This document shows, piece after piece, positions 34,252 through 38,964 of a stretch of 38,964 nt of DNA; the stretch's first letter is position 1; the number at the start of each line of letters is the position of its first letter. The translations under genes and the position numbers were made by a program. The stretch comes from Patescibacteria group bacterium (lineage in GTDB: Bacteria; Patescibacteriota; Minisyncoccia; UBA6257; Colwellbacteraceae). The stretch lies in assembly GCA_023380305.1 (NCBI GenBank), contig JAMCQZ010000009.1, forward strand, positions 1 through 38,964, read 5' to 3'. A model generated the notes under the pieces. The model did no database searches, was not told the origin of the DNA, and worked only from the letters and a program-made list of their open reading frames with translations.

Positions 34252-35841
34252 ATGGCAAAAAAGTATTCTTTGAAATTTTTCGAACTATTTAGCAAGTCGG
34301 CTAAAGTTAAAGCCCTCTTTATTGTCCTTGCCGCCGCGGCTGTCTTTTTCGCTGCCGGTCGCCTGTTTTACAGCAAAGAATCCCGATACGATCTGACTGT
34401 GGCGAAAAAAGCGACCATCGTCCAAGAAGTGAGCGTTACCGGCTCTGTCAAACCAGCTTCGAGCGTCAACCTTGCTTTTGAAAAATCCGGAAAAGTGCGG
34501 CGGGTTTTGGCGGACATCGGCGACCGGGTAAAATCCGGAGCCATACTCGTTTCTTTGGATAATGCCGAGCTTCTGGCCGACCGCGACCAGGCCGAGGCGG
34601 CGGTTAAAATCGCCGAGGCCAATCTTTCAACCGCGCTTTCCGGCAGCCGGCCGGAAGAACTGGCTATCGAAACGGCCAAACTCCAAAGCAGCCAAGCAGA
34701 CCTCGCCGAAGCCCGTTCGGCCCTCGTAAGCAGTTTTGAATCAAGCTACTCCACCATCTACGACGTCGCCAAGAATAAAATCGATTTCATGTTCGCGGCC
34801 CAGGAAGGCGTCTCCCCGACTTTCAAACTCAATTTTTCCGACGGCGAAACCAATCTCCGCACCAGCGTCGAATCCGAAAGAAACGAATTGAATAGCGATC
34901 TGATCGCCTGGAGATCATCTTTGAACAACGTAAACAACGCAAGCGACCTCGATTCTTACATAAACGAATCCAAGGACGCGTTCCGACTCGCGACCCAGCT
35001 CATCACCAACCTCTCGAATCTCTTAAATACCTTCAGTCCGGAAGTCTACCCATCGAAAACAACCGTCGATTCCTGGCGCGCTTATCTTTCCGCCGGCCAG
35101 ACGGCCATCAACACCAGCCTCGCCGGTTTTGACACGGCTACCGCCGGTTATGCCGCCGCTGTTTCGGCGAAGGAAGTGGCGAGCCGCAACTTGACTCTGA
35201 TGATGGCCGGATCGACAGCCGAAGAAATAGCCGCCGAACGGGCAAAACTCGACCAAGCCAAGGCCAATCTCGCGAAAATTCTAAGCCAACTTGCGAAAGC
35301 CGATCTCCGGTCGCCGATCGACGGCATCGTTACCAAACAGGAAGCCAAAGTCGGCGAATTCGTCTCCGCCGGCGCAACGGTCGCCGCCGTCATCTCCGAC
35401 GCCGATTTTGAAATCGAAGCCAACATTCCGGAAGCGGATATCGCCAAGGTGCAGCTAAACGACGAAGCGGAAATTACCCTGGACGCTTACGGCAACGACG
35501 TTGTTTTCCGCGCCATCGTCGTGAGCATCGATCCGGCGGAAATCGTGATCGACGGCGTGCCCACCTACAAGACGATCCTTAAATTCGTGGATAAAGACGA
35601 CCGCGTCAAATCGGGCATGACCGCCAATATCGATATCATTACCGAGAACAAGCCCGGCGTCCTGGTCGTCCCCCAAAGGGCGGTAATCACGCGGGAAAAC
35701 CGTAAAATCGTCAGAATTCTGACAAACGGCGATCCGATCGAAACATTGGTTATAACAGGCATCCGCGGTTCGGACGGCTATATTGAAATCATCGAAGGGC
35801 TTAAAGACGGCGACCGGGTGATCGTTTCGGAAAAACAATAA
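34252..35841 (+). CDS. HlyD/MacA-like efflux adaptor protein
   Basis: N-terminal TM; VTGSVKPASSVNLAFEKSGKVRRVLADIGDRVKSGAILVSLD; long coiled-coil; LRSPIDGIVTKQEAKVGEFVSAGATV. Confidence 0.88.
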   Translation: MAKKYSLKFFELFSKSAKVKALFIVLAAAAVFFAAGRLFYSKESRYDLTVAKKATIVQEVSVTGSVKPASSVNLAFEKSGKVRRVLADIGDRVKSGAILVSLDNAELLADRDQAEAAVKIAEANLSTALSGSRPEELAIETAKLQSSQADLAEARSALVSSFESSYSTIYDVAKNKIDFMFAAQEGVSPTFKLNFSDGETNLRTSVESERNELNSDLIAWRSSLNNVNNASDLDSYINESKDAFRLATQLITNLSNLLNTFSPEVYPSKTTVDSWRAYLSAGQTAINTSLAGFDTATAGYAAAVSAKEVASRNLTLMMAGSTAEEIAAERAKLDQAKANLAKILSQLAKADLRSPIDGIVTKQEAKVGEFVSAGATVAAVISDADFEIEANIPEADIAKVQLNDEAEITLDAYGNDVVFRAIVVSIDPAEIVIDGVPTYKTILKFVDKDDRVKSGMTANIDIITENKPGVLVVPQRAVITRENRKIVRILTNGDPIETLVITGIRGSDGYIEIIEGLKDGDRVIVSEKQ

Positions 35842-35845
35842 GCCG

Positions 35846-36571
35846 ATGCCTCTCATCGAAGCTGTCAATTTGAGAAAGACCTACAAAGAGGGCGAAACCG
35901 AGACCGTCGCTCTTGACGGCATATCTTTGAAAATCGAGCAGGGGGAATTCGTGGCCATCATGGGGCCTTCCGGATCGGGAAAATCCACCTTGCTCCACAT
36001 CCTCGGTTTTTTGGACACGGAAACGAGCGGAAAATACCTTTTTGAAGGCAAAACCATCGGCCATTATTCTCCGGCGGCCGTCGCCCGGATCCGCAATCAG
36101 AAAATGGGATTCATTTTCCAGGCTTTCAATCTCCTGCCCCGCACCACCGTCCTCGACAACGTAAAACTTCCATTGATTTATTCAAAAGAGAAAGAAACCG
36201 ATTGGGACAAGCTTGCAAAGCACGCCATAGAGGACGTCAACCTTACCGCGAGGATAGACCATGAGACAAGTCAGCTCTCCGGAGGGGAAAAACAGCGGGC
36301 GGCCATCGCTCGCGCCCTGGTCAACAATCCTACGGTTATTTTTGCGGACGAGCCGACCGGAAACCTTGATTCCAAATCCGGCGAAATCGTCATGGAGATC
36401 CTCCAGAGGTTAAACGATGAAGAGGGTCGGACGATCATTTTGATCACTCATGAAACAACGACCGCGGAACACGCCCGGCGGATCATCCACATCAAGGACG
36501 GCCGGATAGAAAGCGACATCGGGGTCGGAAAAAATCATCGGGTCGCCAAGGACCATCAATTCGCCAAATAG
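35846..36571 (+). CDS. ABC transporter ATP-binding protein, MacB/LolD type
   Basis: [56 protein letters not shown]. Confidence 0.94.
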   Translation: MPLIEAVNLRKTYKEGETETVALDGISLKIEQGEFVAIMGPSGSGKSTLLHILGFLDTETSGKYLFEGKTIGHYSPAAVARIRNQKMGFIFQAFNLLPRTTVLDNVKLPLIYSKEKETDWDKLAKHAIEDVNLTARIDHETSQLSGGEKQRAAIARALVNNPTVIFADEPTGNLDSKSGEIVMEILQRLNDEEGRTIILITHETTTAEHARRIIHIKDGRIESDIGVGKNHRVAKDHQFAK

Positions 36572-37810
36572 ATGAATCTCAAAAGCGCCGCCAAAATAAG
36601 CCTGGTGGGGTTGAGAACGAACAAATCGCGCTCGGCTTTGACGATCTTAGGAATCGTCATCGGCATCGCCGCCATCATCATCATCGCGGCCGTCGGCCAA
36701 GGAGCGCAGAACCTTATTTTGAGCCAGGTCAAAGCCATGGGAGCCACCATCGTTTCCATCGAGGGCGGCCGGGAACCGAAAGGTTTGTCGGATATCACCA
36801 CTATTTTTTCCGACGCCCTGAAAGAACGGGAACTCCAGGCTTTGAAAAACAGGAATAACGTTCCCGGCGCGATCGAAGTAACGCCCTTCGCCATCGTTCC
36901 CGGAGACATCCAGTATCTCGGTAAGACAACCAACACCGCCATCTACGGCAGCGCTCCGGGCATGATCGACGTCTTGACTTTAACCATGGGCGAAGGCAAT
37001 TTTTTCACCGAAGACGATGTCGTCTCCAAAGCGAGCGTTGTCGTCCTCGGCCAAGAAACCAAACGCAAGCTTTTCGGCGACTCCGACGCCATCGGGGAAA
37101 AAGTGAAAATCCGGGACCGGAACTTCCGCGTCGTCGGAGTCTTAAGCCAAAAAGGCCAAGCTTTGAGCCTCTATATGGACGAAGCAGCCATTATTCCCTA
37201 TACGACCGCCCTCACCTATCTTTTGAGTTCCCACGCTTTTCACAACATCAGCATCAGGGCGGCTTCCGAAGAAGAAGTTCCGCAGGTGGTCGAAGACGCC
37301 AAAAGAACCCTGCGTGATCTCCACGACATCACCGATCCGGAAATGGACGATTTTAGGATTATGACCCAGGCCGATGCCGTTTCGACCGTCAAAACCATTA
37401 CCGGAGTGCTGACCGCGCTTCTTCTCGCCGTCGCCGCCGTGTCGCTCGTCGTCGGCGGCATCGGCATCATGAATATCATGCTTGTTTCGGTTACCGAACG
37501 CACCCGGGAGATCGGACTTCGCAAGGCGGTCGGCGCGACCGAAAAAGACATCCTGACGCAATTTCTTTTCGAAGCCGTCATTCTGACTGCCGTCGGCGGC
37601 CTTATCGGAATTATTTTCGGAACCGGCCTGGCCTTTCTCCTCACCATAATTTTGAGCAAGACCGTGGCCGCCGGCTGGACATTCAGCTTTCCGTTAAGCG
37701 GCGCCCTCGCCGGATTTATCGTCGCCGCCGGCGTCGGCCTGGTCTTTGGCATTTATCCGGCAAGACAAGCCGCGACCAAGAACCCGATCGAGGCTTTGAG
37801 ATACGAATAA
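36572..37810 (+). CDS. ABC transporter permease, MacB/FtsX type
   Basis: N-terminal TM, MacB-type extracytoplasmic domain, C-terminal GGIGIMNIMLVSVTERTREIGLRKAVGA...PARQAATKNPIEALRYE. Confidence 0.93.
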   Translation: MNLKSAAKISLVGLRTNKSRSALTILGIVIGIAAIIIIAAVGQGAQNLILSQVKAMGATIVSIEGGREPKGLSDITTIFSDALKERELQALKNRNNVPGAIEVTPFAIVPGDIQYLGKTTNTAIYGSAPGMIDVLTLTMGEGNFFTEDDVVSKASVVVLGQETKRKLFGDSDAIGEKVKIRDRNFRVVGVLSQKGQALSLYMDEAAIIPYTTALTYLLSSHAFHNISIRAASEEEVPQVVEDAKRTLRDLHDITDPEMDDFRIMTQADAVSTVKTITGVLTALLLAVAAVSLVVGGIGIMNIMLVSVTERTREIGLRKAVGATEKDILTQFLFEAVILTAVGGLIGIIFGTGLAFLLTIILSKTVAAGWTFSFPLSGALAGFIVAAGVGLVFGIYPARQAATKNPIEALRYE

Positions 37811-37832
37811 AAATCCCGACGAGAATAAAATA

Positions 37833-37859
37833 AAAGACCCTCTTTCGAGGGGTCTTTTT
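37833..37859 (+). terminator. Terminator of the MacA/MacB-like operon
   Basis: AAAGACCCTC-TTTC-GAGGGGTCTTTTT. Confidence 0.75.
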
Positions 37860-37877
37860 ATTGCGCTCCCACCGAGA
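37859..37877. repeat. 19-bp direct repeat, copy A (duplicated tRNA-Glu 3' end)
   Basis: TATTGCGCTCCCACCGAGA, identical to 38065-38083. Confidence 0.85.
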
Positions 37878-37894
37878 TCTCACATACTCGCCAG

Positions 37895-37942
37895 CGGTAT
37901 TGCTTCTGGAATTATATATAATATACATCGAAAGCAATACCG
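37895..37942. repeat. Inverted repeat with central AT palindrome
   Basis: CGGTATTGCTT (37895-37905) ... ATTATATATAAT ... AAGCAATACCG (37932-37942). Confidence 0.85.
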
Positions 37943-38031
37943 GGCTGCGTCTCACACCCCTCGGTTTGAGTAATTCCGCTACGGAGAGTAAACTCCCCGA
38001 CCCCTTCTTTTGTTCTCTATCCCGATAGAGG

Positions 38032-38070
38032 GCAATATAAAACCCCTCCTCAAGAGGGGTTTTATATTGC
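38032..38070. terminator. 17-bp perfect hairpin directly abutting tRNA-Glu
   Basis: GCAATATAAAACCCCTC-CTCAA-GAGGGGTTTTATATTGC. Confidence 0.75.
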
Positions 38071-38083
38071 GCTCCCACCGAGA
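38065..38083. repeat. 19-bp direct repeat, copy B (inside tRNA-Glu 3' end)
   Basis: TATTGCGCTCCCACCGAGA, identical to 37859-37877. Confidence 0.85.
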
Positions 38084-38142
38084 ATCGAACTCGGGTTTTT
38101 AGGATGAGAACCTAATGTCCTGGGCCACTAGACGATAGGAGC
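38070..38142 (-). tRNA. tRNA-Glu (anticodon CTC)
   Basis: Minus strand GCTCCTA acceptor / TGGGAGC, anticodon arm TTAGG-TTCTCAT-CCTAA, T-arm CCGAG-TTCGATT-CTCGG; no encoded CCA. Confidence 0.93.
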
Positions 38143-38186
38143 AGTGCTCTTATAGTGCCAAATTTTTTAAAAAAAGTGAAGACTAC

Positions 38187-38964
38187 TTATCGGCTCGATT
38201 TATATAGGGCTTTCATTTCGGTCGCGTTGAGATTTCGCCTATATACATATACATCGTCAATCAAACCTTTATAAATTTGGTTCCAGTCAGCTGCACCAGA
38301 ACCCAACCAAATGCTGCTGTAATATCTATCCATCGTCCCGCTACCAGTATTATCCACGCAAAATTCACCATTCTTGTACAAAGTGATCTTCGGGACAGAG
38401 TTATCAAAAACAAAAGCAACATGTGTCCACGTGGCCGTATTCAACCCGCCGCAGCTCGTCCACGCGACTCCAGGACCGCCGCCGCTCGCGGACACCCAAG
38501 CACCGGCGCCGTCAAGCGTCAACGACGCATATTCATTTAAAAATCTCCCGCCCAACGGGTCTCCCGGCTTAACCCAGGCCGTTATGCTGAAAGATTGATT
38601 GCGAAAATCAAAATCGCTGACAGGCAATGCTTCCGCGTGATCGTCTGTACCATTAAATTGTCCGGCGTACGCGCCAACCTTACCAATCGCGTAATGCACA
38701 CCCGTTCCATACCAAGTTATATTATTGGATCTTCCCGAATCGTCTTTGACTTGAGAACCACTTCCTTCTTCAAAAGCCCAATGGGCAACCGCGCCCGAAG
38801 GAGTCTTCCATAGAGAAAGGTCTGTTCCGAGCTCCAGTCTTCCGGGATCAGATCCTTTGTCCTTGGAAGCGGAGGATTTGAGGTATTTCTCGGATTCGAG
38901 GAGGGAGAGAACCTCGTAGGAACCTCCGGTGAGATAGGAATAGTAGCGGGAGGAGGAGTTTTGG
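38187..38964 (-). CDS. LamG/concanavalin-like protein, 5' end beyond the window
   Basis: LamG core (AGQFNGTDDHAEALPVSDFDFRNQSFSITAWVKPGD...GLIDDVYVYRRNLNATEMKALY). The frame stays open upstream of the track start to the window edge: QNSSSRYYSYLTGGSYEVLSLLESEKYLKSSASKDKGSDPGRLELGTDLSLWKTPSGAVAHWAFEEGSGSQVKDDSGRSNNITWYGTG. Confidence 0.82.
   Translation of the reverse strand, partial: QNSSSRYYSYLTGGSYEVLSLLESEKYLKSSASKDKGSDPGRLELGTDLSLWKTPSGAVAHWAFEEGSGSQVKDDSGRSNNITWYGTGVHYAIGKVGAYAGQFNGTDDHAEALPVSDFDFRNQSFSITAWVKPGDPLGGRFLNEYASLTLDGAGAWVSASGGGPGVAWTSCGGLNTATWTHVAFVFDNSVPKITLYKNGEFCVDNTGSGTMDRYYSSIWLGSGAADWNQIYKGLIDDVYVYRRNLNATEMKALYKSSR

Noticed and set aside
34252-37810. MacA/MacB-like operon as a novel system
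   Set aside because: Adaptor, ATPase and permease order and motifs match a widespread export family; nothing unusual in the sequence itself.
37860-37945. Second degenerate tRNA next to tRNA-Glu
   Set aside because: Only the last ~15 nt of the tRNA are duplicated; no matching 5' acceptor, D-arm or anticodon arm could be built.
37716-38078. 120-aa minus-strand ORF at the end of the MacB-like gene
   Set aside because: Runs through a terminator, palindromic spacer and tRNA-flanking hairpin; not a credible protein.
1-38964. Possible UGA recoding (as in Gracilibacteria/Absconditabacteria)
   Set aside because: Genes end normally at TGA (for example recR, AGC TGA) and conserved proteins read full length under code 11.
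1-38964. CRISPR array, transposon, prophage or integrase genes
   Set aside because: No regularly spaced repeats and no transposase, integrase or phage structural ORFs were seen.

Overview
The window is a gene-dense stretch of a bacterial chromosome that looks like Candidate Phyla Radiation / Patescibacteria (Parcubacteria-like). This placement is inferred from protein character, not searched. From 1 to ~10.8 kb there is a minus-strand str-S10-spc ribosomal supercluster: rpsL-rpsG-fusA-tuf-rpsJ-rplC-rplD-rplW-rplB-rpsS-rplV-rpsC-rplP-rpsQ-rplN-rplX-rplE-rpsN-rpsH. Next come an M50 protease, rpmB, tRNA-Pro, a PIG-L deacetylase, a probable structured small RNA, a long ndk, an unannotated 56-aa membrane ORF, a compact aspS, a split ComEC (membrane part plus separate metallo-beta-lactamase part), mnmA and efp. 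A tightly coupled three-gene cassette follows: sigma-region-4/HARE-HTH regulator, membrane-anchored protein, VirD4/HerA-like ATPase. Then secF, secD, tRNA-Lys, and dnaJ-(TM protein)-dnaK-grpE on the minus strand. On the plus strand are cysS, dnaB and recR. The end of the window has rplU, two small membrane proteins, a MacA/MacB-like export operon, tRNA-Glu, and the C-terminal part of a LamG protein that is open at the window edge. Main points for a second look: (1) the regulator/membrane/ATPase cassette; (2) a ~128-nt rod-shaped RNA with its own extended -10 promoter and terminator, resembling 6S RNA; (3) repeated -10 boxes 6-12 nt upstream of start codons, implying leaderless transcripts; (4) ribosome and translation-factor simplification (L3 internal deletion, L23 tunnel-loop loss, missing L29 locus, EF-P without the PGKG loop, AspRS without the GAD domain); (5) a 19-bp duplication of the tRNA-Glu 3' end in a palindrome-rich spacer. 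No CRISPR array, transposase, integrase or recoded stop was seen.
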